From assembly GCA_022747635.1 (NCBI GenBank), contig JAKTNV010000003.1, positions 53,926,569-53,990,568 of the forward strand: 64,000 bases of DNA, read 5' to 3'. Position 1 is the stretch's first letter. Every line of letters begins with the position of its first letter. This stretch comes from Hetaerina americana. Taxonomy: Eukaryota > Arthropoda > Insecta > Odonata > Calopterygidae. The position numbers were made by a program, and so were the translations under genes. This document shows, one piece after another, positions 48,350 to 59,994 of this stretch. The notes below the pieces were generated by a model. That model searched no databases and had not been told where the DNA came from. It was given only the letters and a program-made list of their open reading frames with translations.

Positions 48350-49380
48350 ATGGAATCGACGATCGAGCAACGTTACTCGGTTACATTTTGTACTAAACTG
48401 AAAAAATCTCTTCAGGAGACTAGCAATATGATTCGTGAGGCTTACGGAAACTCTAATCTGTCCAACTCACAAGTTTTGAGGTTTTTAAAGGTCTTTAAGA
48501 AGAGCCGGGAAGAAGTTCACGACGAGCAACGCTCTAGGTGGCCCTCAACCAGCAAAACCGACAACAATGTGGCTTATGTTCGACAATTGTTGGACTCTGA
48601 TCTAGATGGTTGCTAATGAACTGAAATTGTCGTCTTCTGATGTGTTTCGCATTGTTACTGAAGATTAAGCGACGAGGAAAGTGTTCGCCCAGCTCGTGCC
48701 CAAGGTGTAGTGTGATGACCAAAAGACCAACCAAGTGGAAATTTCAACTGAAATTTTGCAGCGTATTGAAAATGATCCTGATTATTTGGAGTTCTCAAAG
48801 TCATCACTGTTGTGGAAACCTAGGTTTTTGAATACGACTCAGAAACATAATGCCAAAGCTCTGAGTGGCACACCGACCAGTCCCCCAAACCCAAAAAGGC
48901 AAGAATGAGCAAATTAAAATGGAAAACAATTCTATTTGCCTTTTTCGACAGTAAAGGAGTGGTCCATAAGGAGTGTGTTCCTCATGGACAGAAAATAAAC
49001 GCTGCCTACTACGTAGATGTGCTAAGAAGACTCCGAAAAAGGGTCATCAAGACGAGAAAAGACATCTCCGCTACCTAGCTACTACATCACGACAACGCGC
49101 TAGCAGTCCGCGATTTTTTGGCCAAACACCAGATGCCAACGCTGCCCCATCTCCACTCTATATTCCTCACAATACCCCAGGAGACTTGTTTTTGTTACCT
49201 GGGATTAAGGCAGCTCTGAAAGTAACCCGGTTTTCGTCCATGGAAGAAATCCAATCAGCTTTGTCGAACCCTTGCGAGAGGTCCCCGAAGGCGCCTTCCA
49301 GGATGCGTATCGGTCATGGCAGAGCCGCTGAAAAAAATGTGTAGAGGACCGAGGACCATACTTTGAAGAATTTAAAAAGT
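48350..49380 (+). pseudogene. mariner transposase relic
   Basis: A DD34D transposase begins at the ATG at 48350 (MESTIEQRYSVTFCTKLKKS). It continues with the N-terminal HTH (NMIREAYGNSNLSNSQVLRF) and the linker (EEVHDEQRSRWPSTSKTDNN, VRQLLDSDL), after which the frame shifts near 48600. Later blocks appear in other frames: ELKLSSSDVFRIVTED, AQLVPKV, EILQRIENDPDYLE, FEYDSET, EWHTAP-like, KARMSKLKW, AFFDSKGVVHKECVPHGQ, YYVDVLRRLRKRV, HHDNALAVRDFLAKHQ (about 49085) and a C-terminal EEIQSAL. HDN is kept. The segment that should carry the third catalytic Asp is scrambled by indels. Near full-length but dead. The leader is interrupted by the 1.8-kb element. A longer frame starting at 48218 merely reads through the inner element and is not the gene start. 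Confidence 0.92.
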
Positions 49381-49446
49381 TTGTGCAAATCTGTTCGATG
49401 AATTATTTAAAAATTAGAAATGCATTACTTTCGGAACCTACCCTGT

Positions 49447-52400
49447 TAATATCAAATCCGTAGAAAGGTTAGCCTCCAAATCGATGTAACTTGGTAACTC
49501 CTGAATCATGTAGGAATAGATTAAAAATTGCGAGAATTGTTTCATAGAAACCCGAATGCACACTCTTTCTTTGCTTACATTTATTTCACATTTTAATAGT
49601 TTATTGGCTCCATCGTCCTCAGTACTCGCGATTGAAACCGGTGCATAGGATTAACCTTTTAACGAATTATCCACGGACAATGGACGCGCGGAATGAATAA
49701 CTCAATTTGCAATGGTGACCATCTCCATTGCTTCAACCCCATATATCTCTCTCTGCCAGTCCATACCCTTTGTTCCACTTACGCATTGGCACAGTATGGT
49801 CGATCTTTCCGCGCTCCCCAATTAACGCAAAAACCAATTTGTGTAGCGGGGCGGGACGCGAAGTCAAATGGAGATTAATCCTTCGAACGAGAGAATGACG
49901 GGGAAAGGGTGTAAGGGAGCACAAGGCGAAAGCGGGCCCGACCCCACCCCCCCCTCCCCCCGACGAGAGAGGAGACGCCAACAATATGGGAAGCAAGAGA
50001 CGAGGGATACCTATTAAAGAGGATGTGACGTTTCGGCACCCGAGCTTTCGCGAAGCCATCACGGGTAAGCGCTCGGCGGGATGTTGTGGGTATATAGGGG
50101 AGAGAAACAGTGATGTGTATGTGGGCGGGGTGGGATAGAGAAGGACGGATGGATGTCGTGCGGGGGTTGGGGCGCTTTTGTGTCTCCTTAGCGCCACCCA
50201 CCCGTTTGGCATAGGAATCCGCAGATGGAGGGGAAAAAATCCATCCACTCGCAAATTGAAATTCCTCGATCTCCTAGCGCGTGGAGGGTTGTGGTGGAAG
50301 AAAATGTGATGGGGATGCGGGGTTGTGAAGTGCGGGGCGATATCAAAAGGGATTCCTTGCCTTCGCATGAGCTTACCTTCTTACAGAGGGGGCTCTCTTT
50401 ATCTCTCCCCTCCTCTGTTCTAGTGGTGTTTTTCCCTTTCTTGGTCTCCTGAAAGGTAATGCGATGCTTCTTCCGTCACCCTCACGACGGCATGAGATGC
50501 TTTCCCAGCTCTTTCCGTCTTCTGCCTCCTCCAGGAACACCGCGTGTCGGTTTAATGACGAGCGAAATAACTCGGAGCGATCTGCTGAAGAAGTGTCATA
50601 GCACCCAGGGGAATAGCGTTTTCCCTCTCGATTCTGAATGTCGAAAGGATGACATTATGAGTTGAACACGTCGCTGAACACTTAAAGTTAATACACGAGT
50701 AGTATCTCAAAGGTGGAAAAGTTTTCCCTTTCATCTCACGATATATAAGTATGATTTACTTTGATTTTTCTGGACGCCAACAGTCGGTATTTGTGCCAAC
50801 TGCGCGGCGGGGTAACCATTTGGAGTTATTTAACATCGTTTGACAAGCAGGGATTACCTTGCGTTAATTCATTCGAATGGCCATGCACATAACCATAATA
50901 CCCCTTACAATACAGTAAATTATGCGAGTTAACGGTCATGCGAATGACATTGCGAGCGAAATTGGAGTACTTTCTACTTCTGATGGTCGAATAATGGATG
51001 AGTCGGATGCTCAGAGTGCCCTTTGTCGCTATGCGCGCTTGCTTGCAATTTTGATTTGTAATCACTTCGTTTCATTGCTTAAAATTTATATTAGTAGCGC
51101 TTTAATCAAAATAAATTCATTCTAATGGATATCGCATTAATTCAGCCATGACAAAGTTAATCATGTTTCAATAGTGCGTAATAATACCTTCCGTGACTGC
51201 CCTAAATAAACTTGAGAAGTATAATTTATAGTATTATTCGAAGATTGGCAAAAACGCTATCGAAAAGCATAAATCCGTGTACAATTGATTGCCCCATAGG
51301 CTCATACTATACTCATAGTATGTTGAACGCCGACGCGTTCAAGCTCAAAACAGTCAATGTTTGCTGATTGTGCTTTACCCTGCTTTTATGAGAGTAGCCA
51401 TGGTAGGCAAGGTGGACACGTTTCCCACCCCATAAACTTGAAAGAGATAAGAAAATTACGCGTATTAAAAACAGAACCTCCTCTAATTTGACGGTTTTTC
51501 CTGTAGAAAGTGTATAGGGCCTCCTCGTTAATTTTCTGCCAATGCCCATGGCTGATTGATGAAAATCCTGTTTATATTTTAGCTTATACGCAGGCGTGCC
51601 ACACTAAGTACAGGTGCGAATCAATATTGATGTCGTCAAAATAAAAAATACTACCCTTCCATCCAAAACAGCTCGGTTGGAACTCTTGAGAAAACAGAGG
51701 TGCAACGAAGGAGACACTTTCTTAACTAGTAGGTAATCGAATTATTGTGATTGGTTTCAGCGCACAAATATCAATAAAATGATGCACGGTTTAGTGTTGG
51801 ATTTTATCTGGATTTCACTTGAATTAATTCACGCAGTATAATGATCAAGGTGGTACCTTCGAAACGGCCTTTGACGAATCCCTGGGGAAAAGTAGGAGCC
51901 AGGCACCCGTTGCCAGGTGGAAATCGAATCGTCCCTGGGTTAGGATTAGGTAGCGGGGGAAATGTAAAAACCCCTACCGGCAGGTTCTTTTAGGGAAAGT
52001 GAGATGAGATTCCATCGGGTTTGAGCGGTTTTACACACCATACGTAATGCAGAAAGATTAATATCAAACATTTACACCAGAATCTTTAGTTTCCGAGTGA
52101 AATTTATATTCTCCTTCCTTCCCCAATCTGTTCCACTGATACTCGTATATGGAGCACTGCATGACTGATTATGTTTCCCACTGCACTCCTCACTATTGCT
52201 CATAGGAACCAGCGGAATCGGGCGAAGCTTGAGATCCCACAGATTCGTATTGAGCGTAACGTAAGTGGAAGGGGAAAAAAAAGAATGAAATGTTTCTTGA
52301 GGAAGACAGAGCCAACGACATATGCCAAATGAAGAGAGACTTGAGGGACAAATGCAATCAGGGTGTTATGAAAATCGCATCGGAAAGAGAAGAATGAAGG

Positions 52401-52632
52401 GTTGCAGTCAACCTATCTTGGGATTTTCGGATTGAAGGATTGATTGAAATGTTTTTCGTTCATCTGTCCTGACGTATGTACCATCACTCCCATTGGACAT
52501 CTGGTAAATGAATGAGAGGGGCACGCACATTATTCGTCAGTGTTTATTTCATTATAGTTTTTTAATACTATCATAATTTTTCATATTTTAAAAATGGTGT
52601 TCAAGCCGCATGCAGCCTACAGGTTGTCTTCA
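49447..52632. other. No recognisable gene; GC-richer block at 49720-50560
   Basis: Positions 49900-50250 are CpG-containing and purine-skewed, with a C-rich patch CCCCACCCCCCCCTCCCCCC at about 49942. The minus-strand frame there (211 codons, 49733-50368) is Pro/Ser/Arg-rich with no domain I recognise. A CATACTAT/ATAGTATG 8-bp hairpin sits at 51304-51323. No exon is confidently visible. Confidence 0.5.
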
Positions 52633-53487
52633 ATGTATAGACGTAATTGCTCTGTCCGTAAAGTAGTGTAATTTATTTTTTCGCGAATAGATGGACAAAC
52701 GCGCGGTTTCTCTGGCCGAGTTCGAGGGAGGAGAGTCTTAGAAAAGACTAGTCTTATCTTTGCGGCGTGCGGATCGTTCGCTTGGGAAATTTCTATAACG
52801 TGACCTCCATACGCTCTGTCATGAACCGCTAATTGGAACGGCGCTACGCCCTCAAATGTTGCGTGAAGCTGGGCAAAACAGGGAAAGAGACTCATGAAAT
52901 GCTCAAGGCAGCTTATAATGATAACGCCATGGGTAGATAGGCTGTTTATAAGGGGCACACGTTGTTTCCGGAGGGTAGAGGTGTTGATCATCGCCGAACG
53001 TTCAGGACGACCTTCAACCTCAAAAAGTGACGAAGATATTGCATGATTTTGGATGAACTTGGCATCCCTAAAAGTGATGTGCATCGACTTATGACCGAAA
53101 AAATGGTCATTAGAAATGTGCATGCAAAGTTAGTGCCGCGAACGCTCTCGGATGAACAAAAGGACACTCTCATGCGGATCTGCGATGAACTTCTCGGGCA
53201 TGTGAATGAGGATCTAAATTTTCTTCATCAGATTTCTTCCTCTTCCCCCTAAGGCTGGAAGGACGTTACCACGGCTTGTTTGAAGTGTTAAAACAGCCCG
53301 TGACGAGGGAGCTTCGCAGCATTCCGGGCGCCGCCTTCCAGGAGGCGTGCGAGGCGTGAAAAACCCGCTGGCAGCGGTGTGAATACACACAAGGTGTGTT
53401 CTGTTTCGAAGAATTTTGAGTGAATGTATCAATTCTGGCAAAATATTATTTTAATTGAATCGGTACAACTGCTTTTTGGGCATACAT
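52633..53487 (+). mobile_element. mariner-family element, internally deleted
   Basis: Transposase relic of a second mariner lineage. N-terminal part: 52832 onward, LERRYALKCCVKLGKTGKET, HEMLKAAYNDNAMG, then VYKGHTLFPEGRGV, a frame break, and 53043-53231 ILDELGIPKSDVHRLMTEKM, AKLVPRTLSDEQKDTLMR. At about 53232-53252 it jumps straight to the C-terminal end (RLEGRYHGLFEVLKQPV, then FQEACEA, KTRWQRCVNTQG and FEEF with a stop near 53418). The whole catalytic core with its three Asp residues is gone. The outer ends are tentative. The word ATGTAT and GT-CCG spacing at 52633-52658 weakly mirror 53461-53487, where CTTTTTGGGCATACAT looks like a mariner 3' end. Confidence 0.8.
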
Positions 53488-56400
53488 TATATAGGTATGA
53501 GGAAAGGAAAATAAGAAGAATATTTTTTAAGTACTTTATTCACCTCCTTCTGGATAGCGTCTTTTGGCAATCACAGTTCACAAATCTTATAATAACGAGT
53601 TCATTACTTCTATCTCACCATGAATAAAATTGATTACATGCATGCTATAGCGGATGTTCGTGGTTATATACTATCACATACCTTTATTTAGGAACGCGGT
53701 ATACGTCGCAATAATAATTTCGTAGAATACATTTCCAAACATGCCAATCAATATAGGCACGATTTTATATGTTTTTTAGTTTCTATAAAAATATAAACAA
53801 CTAATCCGTATGGACACATTTATAAACTGAGCCACATTAAAAACATTTTTAGAGAGAATCTGCTGTAGACCGCACACGAAATTTTGGTTTCGGCTATTGA
53901 CTACATTCCTGTAACACACGGATACGTTAAAAATTATAAATCCTCAAATTTATGAAATGCGCAAAATTTCTCCATCAAACTATGAAATCCAAGACAATTG
54001 TTGAATCTGCTCACCTGCTCCCGTGAATGTGGCTTTTGATTCCCATTTTTGAATTAAATTCAAATTTCAGGAGCCTGTTACGAAGAAAAATATGCACGGC
54101 GAAACTGGCGTGTATACGTGGCGAAACTTTTGATCAATGTGGACCAGCATGGAAATGCCCTAACATGACGATGATTATTTGCATGCCAACGAGGGCTAAA
54201 AATTTGAACCCAGTCAGTGAAAAATGTTCTCAATCTCTTCAAAAAAGATTGACAATTTTTATCGATGAATCTCCTATTATATTTTGATTTAATCACTTCT
54301 GACATGTTTTTAATGGAAATAAACCAAAATTATTAATTTATTCTCCAAGTAGTGTGCCTGGAAGTACTACAGCATATCATAAATGTCAAGAAATTCTTGT
54401 ACATACGTTTTTTTTGCGTGAAAAATTCGCAAAACAGATTGTTACGTTAAAAAGTCAGAATCACATGGACTTAACCAAACTTTGCCTTTATTATGACAAC
54501 GAAACGGGAAAATAGAGCCCATGAATGTCATTCTAGTTGCCTGCTTTCCTGGTGCTCTGTGGAAGAAAAATACTTCGATACGTTCGATCTGTTATATTTT
54601 GAGGAGCTGACAATGACAGTATGGCTATGAGCGAGAATTCATTTGGAAAGTAGCCAAAATAACTTGTTTCCTTCAACATATTATTATTATGATAATTAAT
54701 TTATATATTTTTCTTTTGCTACTCTAAGCTTCAGGTAATTATTAAGAAAGTACTTGAGGATACTGAAGAACAGTGATATTAGTTGTAGTACATTCAATCT
54801 ATCTACGGAACTGATCATTTTTTTAACTTTTCATCATATTTTGCCTTCAAAAATTAACTACGAGATATTATAATGTTAAATGGTTGAGAAACTTGAAAAT
54901 TACATATTATAGCGTGTTGGTGGAAGCTTATGCATACTGAAAAGTTTACATTAACTTAAAGCGTCGGGTAGAACTACATGATAACATATTCAACTAATTT
55001 CCTGCCTGTTTAACGACGCTTGGAAGAGCATCTCCCGCACTATTTTCATTCAGGACTTGCACTGACCCATGGCTGATCCTCACGCAGCGGTGATTCGGCT
55101 ATTACTTTAGATCGAAGATGACCTCCATATCAAAACCACCTTGTGGCTTATATCAACCAACAATATGGCTGTGAAAAAACAATGAGTAGAATTACCCTCG
55201 TAAATAAAATTGCGTGCATAGCTATTACTCGTAATTCGTGCTGAGTGACCCTTGATGCCGTGAAACGTAAATTGGCGGGTCGCTGGTGTAGAATGGAGTT
55301 TAATTTTTTACCATGCCGACCAAAATAACACCCTTTCCTCATCAAGTCCCTAATAACGGGATCACATTTAAATCGTTCGCTCTTGGGGCGGCGAAAGACA
55401 CGCCGTAAATAACTGCTAGGTACATAAATCGCTTCATTCATTTCCCAACGGCACTATTCTAGATTTGTGTTCCGACTGAACCAAGAGAATGTTCCCTGGG
55501 CGAATTCCGGAGTAGCAAGTCATTAAAGGAGCCGGACACGTTTGCTAGTGAATAGAAGAGACCGAAAGTTCTGAGACTAGACCGTTACTTACCCTCGGGA
55601 AAGGGATTTTCCGTTAAACGGACGATCAGAGGATCTAAAAAGGTTAGGGAGGAAAATTGGGGACAAAAGGTAAAAAAAAACAAGTCTTAGCTTAGCTTAG
55701 TAGATAGACCCTTAAGTCCCTCTGATCGAGCGGAATGACAAATTACCATGAGAGAGTGGAGGAAATTTTTCGAATAAAAATTGTATTTTATATTGCTTTG
55801 CAAGTTTTTTCTAGGAATGGAGAAGGGATTTGTTAAATGGAGGATGTCTCAGCAGTTATTCAGAGAAAGAAGTATGCATCATGCTCGAAACGTTTTTGTG
55901 GCAATAATGAAGGATGAAGAGCGTTTTCTGCCTGATGACTACATGGAAGCATCTGCCATCCTAGTTCCTCCATTGGACGCCATTATTTTGGACCATACGT
56001 TTCCATTAAGAAATGTCATGACTCACTACAACGTAACACCCATTTTTTAGGCTGTAGGCGAATCGCATGCTTGAGGGTTAGTCGCGGAGTATGCACGACA
56101 TAAAAAACTGTTTTTCACCGATAAAAAATGTTCTGTTCATATTGCCTGACTCGGCCGGCAAGCAAATAATGAAAGATTTACCTGCTGTGTGGATGAGACT
56201 TAAGATACAAGTAGAAGAAGGCGAATAGTGAGGGATATTTTTGTTTCGGGTATATATAAGCTAAGATAGAGGAGAGGGCTGAATTGGAAAAACAATGTTG
56301 AAAGTAATGGCTTCCGTCGTTTGGCTCCCACTGTTTTAGCTTGAAAACAGGGGAAACAAACCAAACCAGTTACTTTAGAGAGCAACCAGACGGGTGAGAT

Positions 56401-57790
56401 TTGACGGCGTAACAATTATTGATCTTTACAGTAAAGTTCAACCATTTGTGCACACATTAGCAAGTGATACTGCTAAAGTAACTGCATTCCATATAGTTCT
56501 TTATACTTACCAAAAGTAAACGACAATATAGGTAAACGATCATTTTATTTCATGGAATGTAGCGGTTACACCTACTTAGTGATAATTTGTGAACGCTAAT
56601 TCGGCAAAACTTCTTGTACCTTAAAAGCCTTTAGAAATTCGCAGTCTCGAACGTGAATTACCGGAAAGTGCAGGGAATCGCATTATTAATGAAGAAAACT
56701 TTAACTTCCATCATTTATTTTATGAGAAAGATTAACAATGTAGAAGTGACTGTCTGATTTTGAAATACAAAATTCATAATTTGCTGTAGGGGTTGATGTA
56801 AGAGTACTTTCTGGCAGAATAAAATACCTGCTGGATTGCAGTCGCAACAACTGAAGTACTCGGCCATATGTATCGAGGAATTCGGGATAAAATTACGGCC
56901 AGGGAAAATATTTTTAGTTTTTATTTAACCGATGCAAAAATCTAAGATTTTCTTATAGGGAACTCTTGGGCTTACAATTTTAACACCTTCTTAGACAGTA
57001 TAATTGGAAAATATTGTATATTTGTGAAATAAAATAATGAATTTGAAAACTAATTAGGCTACAGTTTTGGTGGGGATTGTACAAAAACTCAAGTACCAAA
57101 ACGCGCTACATATTTAGCCAATGAAGGCGTGACACGTAAAAAAACACCCTCCGATAACAGGTAACCGGTATGCAAGAAGACCATTGTCTCGGAGCGAAAA
57201 TTGTATGAAAATTGGCAAGTTAATTCGCTTAGGAAGACACCAAGGGATAACAACCCTCCGAAGTTAGATCACTTTTTAAGGACGGTGACCTTCATTGGTT
57301 CCACCCTGGTAACTTACTCTAGCAGTTCTCACTTCACATAACCGTTTATCTCTCGCCTGTGATAGCCACGAGGGACCTGTTTCTCAATGCCAACAATTAA
57401 TTTGCCAGCTCTTGTCCATGAGACTACTTCATATGACTTTTGTTTAGGCATTTATCAGGTCTCTATTCAAATTCTAGGAGATTTAAGAATAAGCTAAAAG
57501 TGTTATAAGGTTTGACCTACCTATTTCCTATTCTAAGTATTAGTGTTTTTCGAGAATAATCGCTTCTAGTAGAGTCAAATTTCTACCTTCAACTAATAAT
57601 ACGTCCAATGATGAAAATTTTGAAAGGCTATTGTTATTAATTTGAATTTAACCTAGTTTACTCTAGTTTCATAGCAATAATGTCAATTTAAAATATATTT
57701 GACCAATGAGGAATCGATGTATAAACATACAAGTAATTGATATGAATATGATATAAAGTAAAATTTATCACGACGGTATTTAATTTACAA
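53488..57790. other. No recognisable gene
   Basis: AT-rich. The 55050-55700 portion is more balanced in composition and has a 97-codon minus-strand frame (55148-55441), and 55781-56050 has an 89-codon plus-strand frame. Neither shows a domain I know, and I do not call them. Confidence 0.5.
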
Positions 57791-57820
57791 ATTGACTGCC
57801 CGTAGGTGCAGTCGTCAGGT
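57764..57820 (-). ncRNA. Decayed hammerhead-like motif 4
   Basis: On the minus strand: ACCTGACGA (CTGANGA with N=C, 57818-57812), then a strong stem GACTGC/GCAGTC around a short loop (57813-57794). CAATTT follows where CGAAAC is expected, and then a TAAATTAAATACCGTCGTGA phrase containing GTC. The stem and first core box are kept and the second core box is lost. Confidence 0.4.
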
Positions 57821-57903
57821 CGGACCTAGTTAAAATTTTTTGTAAGATTGATATGTTAGCAATATGTATAAAAACGTACTAAAAATTCGGTTTTATTAAT
57901 AAA

Positions 57904-58372
57904 TAGCCCTGGTTGTGTGAGTGGCTGCGACTAGCAAGGATCAATGCTATTTAGTACATCAAAGCTAGAGAGTGTGTGATTAATTTGCTTTTATTATTAT
58001 TATATTACGTGTGACTGACGGGCCACTGGCGCAGAGGGAAACCTCTCGAAAGCCCTGATTGAGTGTGAGTGCTTGAGCCTAGCAAGGATCAATGCTGTAT
58101 AGTACATCCAAGCTAGAGAGTTTGTGATTAATGTTCATTTATTATTACTATAATTTTTCATTTTTTTATTACTTGTGATTGGTGGGCCCATGGCGCAGAG
58201 GAAAATCCATCGAAAGCCTTGGTTGAGTGTGAGTGCTTGGAACTAGCAAGGATCAATGCTATTTAGTACATCCAAGCTAGAGAATGCGTGATTAATTTGC
58301 TTTTATCATTATTATATCGCGTGTGATTGACGGGCCACCGGTGCAGAGGGAAACCTCTCGGAAGCCCTGATT
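57904..58372 (+). repeat. Tandem repeat, three units of about 147-164 bp
   Basis: Units begin with AGCC(C/T)TG(G/A)TTG at 57904, 58051 and 58215, and a fourth start at 58363 is cut after about 12 bases. Shared words per unit are TAGCAAGGATCAATGCT, TAGTACATC.AAGCTAGAGA, GTGATTAAT, and a GC-richer GCGCAGAGG-containing end with GAAAGCC. The middle unit has an AT-rich length expansion. The array ends where the LINE below begins. The units could be promoter monomers of the LINE's 5' UTR or an independent minisatellite. Confidence 0.9.
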
Positions 58373-58373
58373 G

Positions 58374-59795
58374 AATTGTACCTTAAATCATACAGTATTG
58401 CCACATCACTAATAAAAGTCACAGAGAACATTAGATACACAATGGACAAAAGACTAATTACTGTCCTAGGCCTACTGGGCTAAAGTAAAGCTTTCGACTC
58501 GGTCAACAAAGACATTATTAACAAAGAATTTTATGAATTCCTCTTCTTCTGCCTTTTCTTGGCTCAAGTTTTACCCGAGCGAACGTTATCAAAAAGTATC
58601 TCCAATTCCTCTTCTTCTAAGTGGATGGAAGTATCTCGCAGCGTACGTAAAGATTAACGATTGGACCCCTACTTTTCACCCTATATATTAATGACCTACC
58701 CTCCCAACTCCATCACTGCATATATCACCTATTCGCTGACGATGTACAAATTTATCTTCATTCTAATACCTCGCCGATACCATTGCAAATATGAACTCTC
58801 ATCTAGACTCACTCTTCACCTGGAGCATTAAGAATTTCCTCAAAATTAATTTTAACAAGAGCCAGTCACTTATCATTGGAAATCCAAGGCTCCTCTCTAA
58901 TATCAATTTGACTGAACTCCAGTCACTTAAAATTTTGCATTCTCCTTTAACCCTTAGTAAAAAAGCATCTAACCAGAATTATTTTTGATGAATCTCTGAC
59001 ATGGACCAATCATGTAAATAAAATATGAAAAACCATTTACCATTCTCTTCACTCTCTTAAGAAACTGAAAAGCTTTCTCTCTTTCTCTTTACGCAAGCTG
59101 CTCATTAATTCTCTTATATTACCACACTTCGACTACTTCGATAAAGTTTACCAAGAGTTGTCACACGAACTATCTTTGAAACTAAAACGAACTCAAAACG
59201 CCTGGGTACGATTTATCTGCATTGCCTCAAAAAGCGAGAACATGTCTCTGAAAGTTATTGTAAACTTAAATGGCTAGAACATGAAGGCAAGCGGAATCTG
59301 CATACACTCAATTTTATTTCACCCCAAAAATAATTTTCTACCTAAGTACTTATCTGATAAACTTGCCCTCATTAACAGTATACACAGTGAAAACACCAGC
59401 AGAAATAATATCTACTTAATACCTCGACACGACACTATAACTTACCGCAAATATTTTCATGTAACAGCCTGCAGACTGAAACAATTTTCCTAAGAACATT
59501 AAAAATTTCCAGTCACTAACTTGATTAAAAAACAGTTACACTATATGTATTCCACATGACGAAAACACTTGTCTATAAATCTAATCCTATGCAGACATAT
59601 ATGTCAATTTTCTCACAAAATTACATATTGGGCTTATTTATTTTACTACATATAACCATTCTTTTCTTTTTTAATCGCTTTATACGCCTTCTTATTGTTA
59701 CTATTGTTGTTATGTACTTGATGAAGGGTTAAATGGAAGAAGGGACCTCATAGTCTGAATTTCGCCCGACTGAAGACGTTTATCTATCTATCTAT
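58374..59795 (+). pseudogene. Non-LTR retrotransposon (jockey/I-like), RT to 3' end with (TATC)n tail
   Basis: Starts inside the RT domain: TSLIKVTENIRYTMDKRLIT, VLGLLG, then SKAFDSVNKDI, and SSSSKWMEVS. It continues through PYFSPYILMTYPPN-type readings of the LYINDLP region and the catalytic site region at about 58728-58760, where the frame reading SLTMYKFIF overlaps one reading FADDVQIYLHSNTS-like sequence (ATTCGCTGACGATGTACAAA). The downstream half is clear: 58791-58988 NSHLDSLFTWSIKNFLKINF, then SLTWTNHVNKI, SLRKLLINSLILPHFDYFDK, KLKRTQNAWVRFICI, and 59281-59493. The 3' UTR ends in TATCTATCTATCTAT at about 59780-59794. Stops and frameshifts are present. 5' truncation joins it directly to the tandem repeats. 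Confidence 0.88.
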
Positions 59796-59990
59796 TCGTT
59801 AAGTTATTTTAATGCTTCGATATTCTTTATTTTCATTCACTGTAGGTAAGAGGTACTTTATTTAAAAATTGAAAAATATACATTCCTATGCGTAATAAGC
59901 TGTAAATAGTATTAATATTCTATCATTTAAGGTAGGGGTTTGTTGATTCAAAACTGAACTGCAATAAATTACTTTGCATCTCCACACAAA
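59796..59990. other. No recognisable feature
   Basis: AT-rich spacer between a plus-strand and a minus-strand LINE relic. Confidence 0.4.
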
Positions 59991-59994
59991 ACAC

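Larger units (their letters stand above)
46351..49446 (+). mobile_element. mariner-family transposon with both inverted ends, interrupted
   Basis: Ends: 46351-46378 (ACAGGGTGCGTTCC...) and 49419-49446 (...GGAACCTACCCTGT) are inverted repeats matching at 23 of 28 positions. TA follows the right end, and the left flank is GT, so the target duplication has decayed. The total length of 3096 bp is far above the roughly 1.2-1.3 kb usual for mariners. Removing the 1.87-kb segment at 46393-48260 leaves about 1.2 kb, the expected size. The order of events is therefore mariner first, then insertion of the 1.8-kb element into its 5' leader. The transposase relic is described separately. Confidence 0.85.

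Noticed and set aside
49733..50368. 211-codon minus-strand frame in a GC-rich block
   Set aside because: Pro/Ser/His-rich with no recognisable domain. An overlapping minus-strand frame is open as well. Kept only as a composition feature.
52617..53123. 168-codon minus-strand frame
   Set aside because: Antisense shadow of the mariner relic at 52633-53487.
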